From Chryseobacterium defluvii (GTDB lineage: Bacteria; Bacteroidota; Bacteroidia; Flavobacteriales; Weeksellaceae), in the NCBI RefSeq assembly GCF_014204415.1, contig NZ_JACHLE010000004.1:62001-126000 (forward strand): a DNA stretch of 64,000 nt, written 5' to 3'. Shown here piece by piece: positions 14,403-21,812 of this stretch (position 1 is its first letter; each line of letters starts with the position of its first letter). The notes beneath the pieces are model-generated. The model was not told where the DNA came from and did no database searches. It saw nothing but the letters and a program-made list of their open reading frames with translations. The position numbers and the translations under genes are program-made.

Positions 14403-15551
14403 ATGGAATTTCACGAGAAAACACTTGAATTAAATATAACACACGAGTTGTTAAATCTTGCAGACAGTTGGTATTGGTTTCTAACAGACATTCCTCTTTG
14501 GAAATATTGGAGACCAAGACACCGATTACCATTTCTCAAATTTCCTAAATCTACATCAGGTGGTTTCCACATTACAACAGAAGGTAAAAACGACCCAACA
14601 GGAAATGCGGGTGGAGGATATGATGTAAGAATAAAAACTGGTTTAGGCGGACACTTACTTTTCATACAGTATAAAAAAGGCGACCTTGTAACAACAAGTC
14701 CTGATCCAAAAAGTGAATTCAACAAAGCACCACACGACCATTTCAAATTCAAAATTAATGGTACGACTACAGACCAACACTTTGTATTAAGAGACCTTGC
14801 CAATGGAATAGGACTGACCAAAGGAAATGCCGTTGTTTATGCTTTGCCTTTAATAGCGGACATGAACGAATTAGAAGCAAATGCTGGTAAGCTAATTCGT
14901 AAAACAAAATTTATATCCATAGCTGACATTGATAGTCAAGCAGCATCTCAAAATCCAAGCGTTTCATTTGCAAAAGGAAAGGAACATAATTTTAGAGTTG
15001 GCAAATTTGATTTAAATCGTTGTGAAGTAAATTATTTCTTTTTCTTTTTTTATGGCAAAGACAGAACCTCTGAAATTATTGCAGACATAATTGCAATAAA
15101 ATTTCAAAAGACACTTTCTTATTTTCTCAATACAATTGAGAATAATTACAAAAAATATGACTTGTCTGAGGATTATATTCCTTATGGACTTCAGCAATCA
15201 TTTGTTCAATATACAAGGTACCTACTTCATTATTTTGAAGTATCACCAACTAAACTTGATATACCTTTCATAAAAAATAACAGTAATTATTTTTACCCAG
15301 ACGAATTTAATGAATACGAAAGTACATCAAGAGACATTGAAATATTAACGGCTGTGTTCAGTGCATTAACTGAATACGAGAAATTTATTAGTAGTATTGA
15401 CAATAATCCTGAAAAAATATTTAGCAAGGAAATCCCTCAATACGAACCAAATATTTTAATTCAAAGTGAAGGTGGCAACGGATTTAATATAAAATTTGAG
15501 GAACAGACTTCTTTAGAGATTATTGAAGGAATTAATTATTTGGTTATTTAG
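14403..15551 (+). CDS. Unknown protein with possible PD-(D/E)xK-like core
   Basis: 382 residues, soluble. The N-terminal 70 residues are rich in W and R (WYWFLTDIPLWKYWRPRHRLPF). At about residues 75-100 a D is followed by a strand with a Q-x-K-like triad (GGGYDVRIKTG...LLFIQYKKGD), which resembles the metal-binding core of PD-(D/E)xK nucleases (D, then Q/E-x-K). The rest is helical with an aromatic VNYFFFFFYGKDR strand. No family was recognised. It is a single cassette: a CGCAA/GTT motif upstream and a complete attC-like site downstream. A defence nuclease is a guess based on the motif and the island. Confidence 0.55.
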   Translation: MEFHEKTLELNITHELLNLADSWYWFLTDIPLWKYWRPRHRLPFLKFPKSTSGGFHITTEGKNDPTGNAGGGYDVRIKTGLGGHLLFIQYKKGDLVTTSPDPKSEFNKAPHDHFKFKINGTTTDQHFVLRDLANGIGLTKGNAVVYALPLIADMNELEANAGKLIRKTKFISIADIDSQAASQNPSVSFAKGKEHNFRVGKFDLNRCEVNYFFFFFYGKDRTSEIIADIIAIKFQKTLSYFLNTIENNYKKYDLSEDYIPYGLQQSFVQYTRYLLHYFEVSPTKLDIPFIKNNSNYFYPDEFNEYESTSRDIEILTAVFSALTEYEKFISSIDNNPEKIFSKEIPQYEPNILIQSEGGNGFNIKFEEQTSLEIIEGINYLVI

Positions 15552-15588
15552 TTATGATTAACCCTAATGACAACAGAAAGGCAACTAC

Positions 15589-15714
15589 TAACACGGGTTT
15601 GGCAAAAGTGGCGGTTCAGTGTTCTGCAGACACATTTGTGGTTAATCAAGCATTGGTTCTCCGCATCAACATTTGTGGTGAAAATCGCCACCTTAGCCAA
15701 GCCCAGAAACGTTA
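15589..15714 (+). repeat. Complete attC-like imperfect palindrome (126 bp)
   Basis: Left arm TAACACGGGTTTGGC..GTGGCG, right arm CGCCAC..TTAGCCAAGCCC..GTTA (15711-15714). It is the best site in the window: TAAC/GTTA, TTTGGC-like/GCCAA and GTGGCG/CGCCAC all pair. The apex holds a repeated ACATTTGTGGT. A short ORF across it is chance. Confidence 0.7.
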
Positions 15715-15732
15715 CCTAAAATTTTCACCAAT

Positions 15733-16299
15733 ATGAGCGCTAAAGAATATCAGAGACAAATTAATTTGAGATTACAAGAAAAATTTCCGCAACTTCAAGT
15801 TATCGAAGAATGGCGTGCATTCGAGGGAATTGGATATCAATATTCTCCTCGAGTTGACATTGCAGTTGGACCATTTAGCATTGTTCCAAATGGAAATCAA
15901 ACAGCAGAATACAACAGATTACTCAGAGATCCCGAAATTGATACATTTCTTCAAAGAATATATGATTTACACGTTGAAAATATAGGTGACGAATGGATGA
16001 ACGAATTAAGTATTCCTGAATTTGATTTTGTAACTCGTAAAAATCAGAATGCCAGATGTTTCTTATCATTAGAAATAGAAAACACAAGTACAAAAAAACA
16101 CATTATGGGAAGTTTAATTAATGCAGCTTCTCTTGGACGTATTGGAATTGGAATCGCTTACAATGAATCTGTTAAAAGAACTTTCTTAAGAATAATGAAT
16201 TATTTGGCTTTTCTAAAACGTGTTGAAAAAAACACATATGACACGACAAATTTTCTAATTATTACAAAAGAACAATTATCAGACCTTTTAAGAGAATAA
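15733..16299 (+). CDS. Unknown cassette protein with possible nuclease-like core
   Basis: 188 residues, soluble. It begins with a basic/helical segment (EYQRQINLRLQEKFPQL), then SPRVDIAVGPF at about residues 35-45 and CFLSLEIENTS at about 115-125, followed by a helix and GRIGIGIAY. The D in VDIAVGP and the E-x-E on the next strand occupy the places of the PD-(D/E)xK active site, but the catalytic K is not evident, so the resemblance is weak. No known family. It lies between two complete attC-like sites, so it is the clearest single-gene cassette in the island. Confidence 0.6.
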   Translation: MSAKEYQRQINLRLQEKFPQLQVIEEWRAFEGIGYQYSPRVDIAVGPFSIVPNGNQTAEYNRLLRDPEIDTFLQRIYDLHVENIGDEWMNELSIPEFDFVTRKNQNARCFLSLEIENTSTKKHIMGSLINAASLGRIGIGIAYNESVKRTFLRIMNYLAFLKRVEKNTYDTTNFLIITKEQLSDLLRE

Positions 16300-16312
16300 A
16301 TAAAAACTGCAA

Positions 16313-16390
16313 GTAACAAGAGTTTGGCGAAATGAGGGGTGGAAGGTGTGAAAATTAAACATTCGCTCCCCTTTAGCCAGCACTTTGTTA
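16313..16390 (+). repeat. Complete attC-like imperfect palindrome
   Basis: Left arm TAACAAGAGTTTGGCGAAAT GAGGGG (16314-16339), right arm CTCCCCTTTAGCCAGC..TTTGTTA (16366-16390). TAACAA/TTGTTA, TGGC/GCCA and GGGG/CCCC pair, with spacer bases left unpaired. Confidence 0.6.
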
Positions 16391-16447
16391 ATACTTTTTC
16401 TGCTCTCCTATTACTTAATAAGTTAATAAAAACAAATCCCACTTTCT

Positions 16448-16693
16448 TCAGGATTTTTCATCTATTTTAAAATTAAATAATTCTTGAGGATGAATTTCCA
16501 AGCCTCTAGCTAATTCCTGTATTGTTGAAATTCTTAAATCAACTTCTCCTTTTTCAATTTTACTGATATTACTATGGTCAACATCACATTTTTGAGCTAA
16601 CTCCCGATAGCTTAATCCTAACTTCTTTCTAAATTTTTCAACTCTTTTACCAAAAGCTATTCGAAATTCAATTCTATCCATTGCAATTACCAT
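16448..16693 (-). CDS. Xre-family HTH regulator of the second structured-RNA module
   Basis: 81 residues (77 if the second ATG is used). A compact Cro/CI HTH fills the protein: FGKRVEKFRKKLGLSYRELAQKCDVDHSNISKIEKGEVDLRISTIQELARGLEIHPQELF, with recognition helix DHSNISKIE. It differs in sequence and length from the regulator of the first module, although the downstream RNA and protein are nearly the same. It reads away from the leader, with an inverted repeat (16729-16748) and the -7 box between them, so it probably represses the leader and itself. Its 3' end faces an attC-like site, giving the module the same layout as at 7.9 kb. Confidence 0.85.
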   Translation of the reverse strand: MVIAMDRIEFRIAFGKRVEKFRKKLGLSYRELAQKCDVDHSNISKIEKGEVDLRISTIQELARGLEIHPQELFNFKIDEKS

Positions 16694-16728
16694 TATCAGA
16701 GCAATTTGGAAAGTTTACAATAAAAAAA

Positions 16729-16771
16729 TGTAGTTGAATTAACCTACAATTGAAAAATTATATTATATTTG
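16729..16771 (+). promoter_or_regulatory. Divergent control region: inverted repeat and -7 box, copy 2
   Basis: TGTAG (16729-16733) ... CTACA (16744-16748) with a near-palindromic centre TTGAATTAA, followed by TATATTTG (16764-16771), the same -7 box as in copy 1. The operator differs from AACACATATATGTGTT of copy 1. Confidence 0.55.
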
Positions 16772-17204
16772 TACAATAAGCTACAATAAATGTAGCTTTG
16801 CGATACTTCAAAGAAATATAGAAGCTATTGCTTAGAAATCTTGCTTTTGAAAACTGGTAATTTTTAATAGGAACAAGACGATAAGCAGGAAGCTCACGAC
16901 CTAGGCGTGGGCTCTCTTATCTGTTCCAATGGTATACCAGTGCCTCAAAAGCGGATATTGTAGAGTCTCATGCCGTTTTTATTTTCATGCAGTTCTGTTT
17001 TTCTACAATCATCTTTTTCTAAGCCAGCTTTACAACATAAAGTATCATGATACGGTACAATGGGGTGTACAATCCATTGTGGCTTTAGGGCTTTTATAAA
17101 AACACAAATTCTATCATATTACCCTTTGTTTGTATGGGAAGGAAGTTCAGGCGGACTTCCTCCTTTACGGCCAATAAAATCGTACAGTAAAAAAATACAA
17201 ACTC
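16772..17204 (+). ncRNA. Structured leader RNA, copy 2 (novel candidate)
   Basis: Collinear with copy 1. Stems: AAGCTAC/GTAGCTT (16779-16797), GCTTTTGA 16843-16850/TCAAAAGC 16945-16952, ACTGGTA 16853-16859/TACCAGT 16935-16941, GGAACA 16870-16875/TGTTCC 16922-16927, GATAAG/CTTATC, AGCTCACG/CGTGGGCT. The 8-bp outer helix has no sequence similarity to that of copy 1 (GTCATAG/CTATGAC), although both flanks are conserved, so at least seven positions have changed on both sides and kept pairing. The apical region, the GTATCATGATAC palindrome and the GGAAGTTC hairpin (loop AGGC here) are also kept. It ends at the ATG of the intact protein. Confidence 0.6.
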
Positions 17205-17729
17205 ATGAAAAAAAACAAAACAGACCTTCAATCCCGGCTTGGTAAAGACCAGAAGAAACATTGCGGCATACAGCTAATGGAAAACTATTTTAAGCTCAAT
17301 GACCTGACAGCATCCAAAGAGCTGCTAAACGACATTATAAGTTATGCGGTAAAAAGAAACAGCTGGATAAAAGAACATCCGTCCGTCGTTTTTCATTTTC
17401 AGCAGGCGATGCGGTCATTCATCCGTGCAGGCTACTTCATAACATTGCAGGAAAAGAAAACAACTACAGCTCCCAAGTTGGAAGATGTTTCTCCGTTGGT
17501 TCTTGGCTTGCTTTCGGAGAAAGAGTACCAAAATCCGCTGTTGGTCTTTAAAAAAGCATTCAAAGAATACAGCATCAAGGAATTTGATTATTTTATTTCC
17601 GGAATGGTCTATTTCTCACTGGGAATCCATAATAATCTGCCGGAAAGGAATATGATAAGCCCATACATTCACCTTACCAAAATGCTAGATGCAGCGTACC
17701 TCATCCTTGAAAGAAGAGGAAAGAAATAA
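17205..17729 (+). CDS. Module protein, intact copy (unrecognised family)
   Basis: 174 residues, basic and mostly helical, without signal peptide or membrane segment. Conserved features shared with the broken copy are a KTDLQSRLGK N-terminus, a Y-x-x-K-R-N-S-W-I-K-E-x-P-S-V segment at about residues 47-62, RSFIRAGYxITL at about 72-83, SPLVLGLLSEKEYQNPLLVFKKAFKEYSIKEFDYFISGMVYFS at about 95-137, and the C-terminal HLTKMLDAAYLILERRGKK. Differences between copies are spread over the N-terminus and linkers, with the C-terminal half strongly kept. No nuclease, HTH or enzyme motif was seen. It always follows the structured leader, suggesting that the RNA controls it or is its partner. Confidence 0.65.
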   Translation: MKKNKTDLQSRLGKDQKKHCGIQLMENYFKLNDLTASKELLNDIISYAVKRNSWIKEHPSVVFHFQQAMRSFIRAGYFITLQEKKTTTAPKLEDVSPLVLGLLSEKEYQNPLLVFKKAFKEYSIKEFDYFISGMVYFSLGIHNNLPERNMISPYIHLTKMLDAAYLILERRGKK

Positions 17730-18003
17730 AGATAACCCGCTCTGCTCCACAAAGTACACCTTAAATTAACTGTTTCATTCCATTTGAGCTATTAGTACTT
17801 CATTACAACCACTCTTGTGGGAAACCAAACATAGTTGTATTTTGTTTCCTGCAACTTGCGTAAGATCTTCGGAGAACGGATTTTAACAAAAACAAGATTG
17901 TTTGTAACCAACGGATAAAGTATCTGATTACAAATTACCCTGTTTTAAACTAAATATAAACTACGGTAATTAAAACATAGGTGTCCGGAGTTTCGTAATT
18001 TTG
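17730..18003 (+). promoter_or_regulatory. Island border and lipoprotein promoter region
   Basis: A 314-bp gene-free gap. It begins with AACCCGCTCTGCTCC, similar to half of the groEL terminator stem, perhaps a trace of a fourth fragment. No gene was found in it. TAATTTTG at 17996-18003 is a TAnnTTTG -7 box for the next gene. Confidence 0.4.
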
Positions 18004-18043
18004 CTCTTATATCCACCTTTAAAAAATTAAAACCAATTAACTC

Positions 18044-18499
18044 ATGATTAGACTATATACTTTAATAGCAGCAGTACTCTTATTCTTCTCGGGTTGTACG
18101 AAAAATGATGCAAAATACAGTGTAGGCCAGGAATGGAAATACAAAACCCGCCCTATAGAAAAAAGCTCTACCCTTAAAATTTTAAAGATCGAGGAATATC
18201 CTGAAACTGGAAAAGTGCTTCATATCTCTGTGAGTGGGTTAAAAATTAAAAACCCTGACAGCCCTGAAGGCATTGCAAAACAGCTAAGTCACATTCCGAT
18301 TTCTGAAGAAGCATTGAACAAAAGTGTCACCGAGCTACAAAATGAAACCCGTAAAATGCCCGACTCCATTGAAATGGACGGATATTCTTATTGGAAAAAG
18401 GAGTTTGACAATGGAAACGCAGGAATATTTACCATTCCTGTTTCTGAGATTGTAAGTACAATGGAAGAATCTATTGTTTCAGGAAACTATACCAGATAA
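18044..18499 (+). CDS. Lipoprotein of unknown function
   Basis: 151 residues with a lipoprotein signal peptide: TLIAAVLLFFSGC, the cysteine of the lipobox at residue 19. The mature part begins KNDAKYSVGQEWKYKTRP, a start often seen in small Bacteroidetes lipoproteins, and has a beta-type pattern with a lysine/glutamate-rich middle. No enzyme motif. A TAnnTTTG promoter box lies 40 bp upstream, and the next gene has its own box. It is the first chromosomal gene after the island. Confidence 0.65.
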   Translation: MIRLYTLIAAVLLFFSGCTKNDAKYSVGQEWKYKTRPIEKSSTLKILKIEEYPETGKVLHISVSGLKIKNPDSPEGIAKQLSHIPISEEALNKSVTELQNETRKMPDSIEMDGYSYWKKEFDNGNAGIFTIPVSEIVSTMEESIVSGNYTR

Positions 18500-18508
18500 A
18501 ACATAATC

Positions 18509-18516
18509 TAACTTTG
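18509..18516 (+). promoter_or_regulatory. -7 promoter box of the DUF2461 gene
   Basis: TAACTTTG, 15 bp before the ATG at 18532. It rules out the TTG at 18514 as a start because that lies inside the box. Confidence 0.55.
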
Positions 18517-18531
18517 CAAAAATACGTTAAG

Positions 18532-19191
18532 ATGAAAAAAGCTTTTGAATTCCTTCAACAGTTAGAAAAAAACAACAATCGTGAATGGTTTGCTCAACAC
18601 AAGCCGGAATATGATTTGGCTGTAAAAGAAAACAAAGTTTTTTTCAACCAGGTTTATACCGAGCTTCAGGAACATGATAACTTAAAAGGAATCCATATTT
18701 TCAGGATTTATAGAGATGTCCGTTTTTCCAAAGACCAGACTCCATACAAGACCAATTTCGGGGTTGGATATTCCCGTTCAAAACCGATGCTGAGAGGAGG
18801 ATATTATATTCAACTGGAACCTGGCAACAGTTTTGTAGGAGGGGGATTCTGGGGCCCTGATGCTAAAGATCTGCTCCGTATCCGTAAAGAATTTGAAATC
18901 AGTACCACAGAAATTGAAAAGATAACTTCCGATAAAACATTCATAAAGTATTTCGGAGAAATTAAAGGCGATGCTGTAAAAACAGCTCCGAGAAGCTTTG
19001 ATAAAAATCATCCCGCCATAGATCTGGTCAGAAAAAAGCAATATGTAGTGATGCGGAAATTTACGGATAAGGAGGTTTTATCGGGCAGTTTTCAAAAAGA
19101 AGCCATTCTCACCTTACTGGCCATGCGTCCTTTTTTTGATTATATGAGTGAAGTTCTCACCACAGATTTAAATGGGGAACCTTTATTTTAA
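18532..19191 (+). CDS. DUF2461 domain protein
   Basis: 219 residues, cytoplasmic. It has the full DUF2461 pattern: FLQQLEKNNNREWFAQHKPEYD at the start, FRIYRDVRFSKDQTPYKTNFG at about residues 60-80, GGYYIQLEPG and FVGGGFWGP at about 88-110, ending in FFDYMSEVLTTDLNGEPLF. The function of the family is unknown. The ATG at 18532 gives the family's normal start; the longer frame would begin inside the promoter box. It is monocistronic. Confidence 0.85.
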   Translation: MKKAFEFLQQLEKNNNREWFAQHKPEYDLAVKENKVFFNQVYTELQEHDNLKGIHIFRIYRDVRFSKDQTPYKTNFGVGYSRSKPMLRGGYYIQLEPGNSFVGGGFWGPDAKDLLRIRKEFEISTTEIEKITSDKTFIKYFGEIKGDAVKTAPRSFDKNHPAIDLVRKKQYVVMRKFTDKEVLSGSFQKEAILTLLAMRPFFDYMSEVLTTDLNGEPLF

Positions 19192-19692
19192 AACATAAAG
19201 AAGGCTGTTTAGGAATTTTCTGTTTTTATAAAATCTATTTTACTTATTTTTATAATAAACCAGTTGAAAGATAAGCTTATCAATGAAAAGTATCCGGTTG
19301 TCTGTATGTTTTTGACAGATTCGGGAAAAGTTTCAGGCAGATCTCACCTTCAAGTTACATTGTGAATAACTGAAAATACATCCAAAGTTCAACCAAAATA
19401 ATAATGACCGCAACTTAAGACAGCAATAACAATAAGTTATTTGATGAAAAAGACGAATGTAAGCTGGAAAATTGAGAATTCGCGAATCCTCAGCTGGTTA
19501 AGAAAAGAATAAATGCCTTTGGATTTTCAATAAATTTTCGTTCATTTAATACTGTATGTTCAACCTCTAATAAGTTTACAAAATCTTTTCGGAATTCAAA
19601 AAACTTTCCGAAATTAGCAGTCTGTGCGTTAAATAATAATCTATGAAATAAACGAAAATTTAATTAAAACATACAGTAAAACTTAGGATAAG
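19192..19692 (+). other. 500-bp gene-free gap upstream of the FMN riboswitch, with inverted repeats
   Basis: No ORF of interest. It holds TTTCGGAA/TTCCGAAA (19587-19594/19606-19613) and TACTGTATGTT/AACATACAGTA (19550-19560/19668-19678), the latter 107 bp apart with the right copy just before the riboswitch. They may be regulatory or a degenerate repeat. Confidence 0.35.
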
Positions 19693-19813
19693 TTTTCTTC
19701 GGGGCAGGGCGAAATTCCCTACCGGCGGTTACAGTCCGCGACTCCTTTCATTCGAAAGGACTGATTTGGTGAAATTCCAAAACCGACAGTTACAGTCTGG
19801 ATGGGAGAAGAAA
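19693..19813 (+). promoter_or_regulatory. FMN riboswitch (RFN element)
   Basis: All conserved RFN blocks are present: TTCTTCGGGGCAGGG, GAAATTCCCTACCGGCGGT, AGTCCGCGA, ACTGATTTGGTGAAATTCC, AAACCGACAGT, AGTCTGGATGGGAGAAGA. The closing stem TCTTC/GAAGA frames the element. It precedes ribB by about 95 bp, so FMN should repress riboflavin synthesis. Confidence 0.95.
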
Positions 19814-19909
19814 ATGGAGCAATCAGTAAGGCTATTTTATATAGACTTATTGTGTTGTATTTCATTTCCATGTACCGAAGAGCTATTTAACTTTTAAAAG
19901 TAAATACAC

Positions 19910-20560
19910 ATGGAAACATTATTAGAAAAATTCGGAGTTACCTCCAGAGAACGTGTGGAAAATGCACTTCTCAAATTACAACAGGGCAAAGGCATCCTTT
20001 TGGTAGATGATGAAAACCGTGAAAACGAAGGCGATATCATCTTTCCTGCCTCCACTATCACAGAACAGGACATGGCACTTCTGATCCGCGAATGCAGCGG
20101 AATTGTCTGCTTATGCATTTCTGAAGAAAAAGGCAGCCGGCTCAATCTTCGGCCAATGGTAGATAACAATACCAGTAAAAACCAAACTGCATTCACTATT
20201 TCTATTGAAGCTAAAGAGGGGGTATCTTCAGGGGTCTCGGCAAAAGACCGCGTAACAACCATTAAAACTGCCGTTTCACAACATGCTGAAGCAAATCACA
20301 TCGCAAGTCCGGGACACGTTTTCCCCCTGATCGCCAAAAAGGATGGGGTATTTGAAAGGCGTGGCCATACGGAAGGAAGCGTGGATCTCATAAAACTGGC
20401 TAATCTTGGAGAAGATGCGGTACTTTGTGAACTGACCAATGAAGACGGTTCTATGGCAAGGCTCCCTGAAATTGTAGACTTTGCCGTGAAAAAGGAAATG
20501 AGTGTCGTAACAATAGAAGATATTTATACCTATCGAAAAATGATCATCAGTCAGAATTAA
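19910..20560 (+). CDS. ribB: 3,4-dihydroxy-2-butanone-4-phosphate synthase
   Basis: 216 residues, the size of a single-domain RibB. It converts ribulose 5-phosphate to 3,4-dihydroxy-2-butanone 4-phosphate in riboflavin synthesis. The active-site loop [17 protein letters not shown] is at about residues 32-48; the conserved RTVS-type region is [29 protein letters not shown] at about 127-155, with the conserved histidines and glutamates. There is no GTP cyclohydrolase II domain, unlike RibBA fusions. It is monocistronic, controlled by the FMN riboswitch and closed by its own terminator. Confidence 0.95.
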   Translation: METLLEKFGVTSRERVENALLKLQQGKGILLVDDENRENEGDIIFPASTITEQDMALLIRECSGIVCLCISEEKGSRLNLRPMVDNNTSKNQTAFTISIEAKEGVSSGVSAKDRVTTIKTAVSQHAEANHIASPGHVFPLIAKKDGVFERRGHTEGSVDLIKLANLGEDAVLCELTNEDGSMARLPEIVDFAVKKEMSVVTIEDIYTYRKMIISQN

Positions 20561-20586
20561 CCACAGTATTTAGCGCACAGAAAACA

Positions 20587-20619
20587 GCCATCCAATCGTA
20601 TTGGGTGGCTTTATTTTTA
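20587..20619 (+). terminator. Terminator after ribB
   Basis: GCCATCCAAT (20587-20596), 3-nt loop, ATTGGGTGGC (20600-20609), then TTTATTTTTA. Confidence 0.8.
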
Positions 20620-20692
20620 TTAAATCCGTAAAAAAAAACGTTTATAACTAAAAACAAATTCATTATTTATATCTTTAATAAAAAAATAAACC

Positions 20693-21676
20693 ATGAGAAA
20701 ACCTGTACTTCTTTTATTGGCTACTTGCAGCCTATATTCAGCACAAACTACAATTACAAAAGCATTTAACGACCCTATCATTGGAGAGACCGTAAACAAT
20801 AACACGGTAAACGGCACTGTAGATAATTCCGCAACAGGAGCCGACACCACCTTCAACAATGCTTCTTTAACGCAGGGAGCTGCGGCACCAACTATTTATT
20901 CGGCTCCAACCGCTTCTGAAATTTCTACTTTCCCCGGTACAACTATTAAAATGACAGGTAGTGGAAATACCATTTTATATAAACAATCTTCTTCAAAACT
21001 GGAAATCACAGGTCTTATAACACCGGATGCTACATTAAATTTCTCAACCAATAACGGAACATTTATTTCCTACCCCGCAGCTTACGGGTATACTGAAACC
21101 GATAACGCCCAAGGAACATTTACCTCATCTGCAGCCAATGGGAATTTTAGCGGTACCATTAATATTTCAGCAGATGCAAGCGGAGTTTTAATGATCGGAG
21201 CAAAAACCTATACCAATATTTTAAGAATAAAATCCGTTCAGGTTTTTAATCTGACCGTAAGTGGTTTCCCTGTGGGAACAATCACGAATACGGCTTATTC
21301 ATATTATGACAATACCCACAAGTTCCCTTTGCTTAGCTTCACATCTGCCAACATCAATATACCGGCTCTTAGCATGAATCAGACGACAACGGGTGCACAG
21401 GCTTTAAACGAAGCCTTTCTGGCTGCCGAAGATCATTTCTCCAAAAAAGAAAATCTTAAAATTTATCCAAATCCTGCACAGGACTTTATTGAAATTAAAG
21501 GAAACAGTAAAGATTATTCAACAGTAAAAGTATATAGCCTGGATGGAAAACTGGTAAAAACATCAGACATCAGAGCTGGAAAAGTTCAGGTTTCAGAATT
21601 GCCACCTGCAGCTTATTTCATTGAGGTTTCCGGAAAAAACCTAAAAACGGAAACTACAAAACTTATAAAAAAGTAA
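20693..21676 (+). CDS. T9SS-secreted protein with C-terminal sorting domain
   Basis: 327 residues. Signal peptide at 1-17 (RKPVLLLLATCSLYSAQ). The middle is a T/N/S-rich beta domain (IKMTGSGNTILYKQ, TIKAFND at the start) of unknown function. The last 75 residues are a typical type IX sorting domain (por secretion, type A): LKIYPNPAQDFIEIKG, VKVYSLDGKLVKT, LPPAAYFIEVSGK, TTKLIKK. It is therefore exported by the gliding/T9SS machinery to the surface or medium. No catalytic motif was seen. It is monocistronic, with a strong terminator behind it. Confidence 0.8.
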   Translation: MRKPVLLLLATCSLYSAQTTITKAFNDPIIGETVNNNTVNGTVDNSATGADTTFNNASLTQGAAAPTIYSAPTASEISTFPGTTIKMTGSGNTILYKQSSSKLEITGLITPDATLNFSTNNGTFISYPAAYGYTETDNAQGTFTSSAANGNFSGTINISADASGVLMIGAKTYTNILRIKSVQVFNLTVSGFPVGTITNTAYSYYDNTHKFPLLSFTSANINIPALSMNQTTTGAQALNEAFLAAEDHFSKKENLKIYPNPAQDFIEIKGNSKDYSTVKVYSLDGKLVKTSDIRAGKVQVSELPPAAYFIEVSGKNLKTETTKLIKK

Positions 21677-21699
21677 ATAACAGAATTAATACTCATTGA

Positions 21700-21730
21700 A
21701 ATCCGGGCAGCTTCGCTGCCCGGATTTTTC
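21700..21730 (+). terminator. Terminator with GC-rich stem
   Basis: AATCCGGGCAG and CTGCCCGGATT around a short CTTCG loop, then T-rich tail. Confidence 0.85.
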
Positions 21731-21812
21731 ATTTTCCGGCTAAGAGTACATATTCAAATAAGTTCATTATTTAAATTTTGATTCATAAAGAAAAAGAAAT
21801 TATCTTTCCTTT

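Larger units (their letters stand above)
6639..17729. mobile_element. AT-rich accessory cassette island with attC-like sites and groEL 3' fragments
   Basis: This block is visibly more AT-rich than the chromosome from 17.8 kb on and consists of single genes in both orientations. They are separated by attC-like palindromes, by CGCAA-type motifs or by groEL 3'-end fragments, and two copies of an HTH-structured RNA-ORF module lie at about 7.94-9.35 and 16.37-17.73 kb. No integrase or transposase gene was seen inside, so the recombinase must act in trans or lie outside the window. The right border is near 17730, where the sequence still resembles a groEL-type terminator half (AACCCGCTCTGCTCC). Confidence 0.6.

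Noticed and set aside
15554..15736. 60-residue ORF between the cassettes at 15.5 kb
   Set aside because: It lies wholly over the attC-like palindrome and its protein has no conserved pattern.
7081..16390. attC-like sites as CRISPR repeats
   Set aside because: Spacing is one gene per site and the sequences vary inside; no cas gene present.
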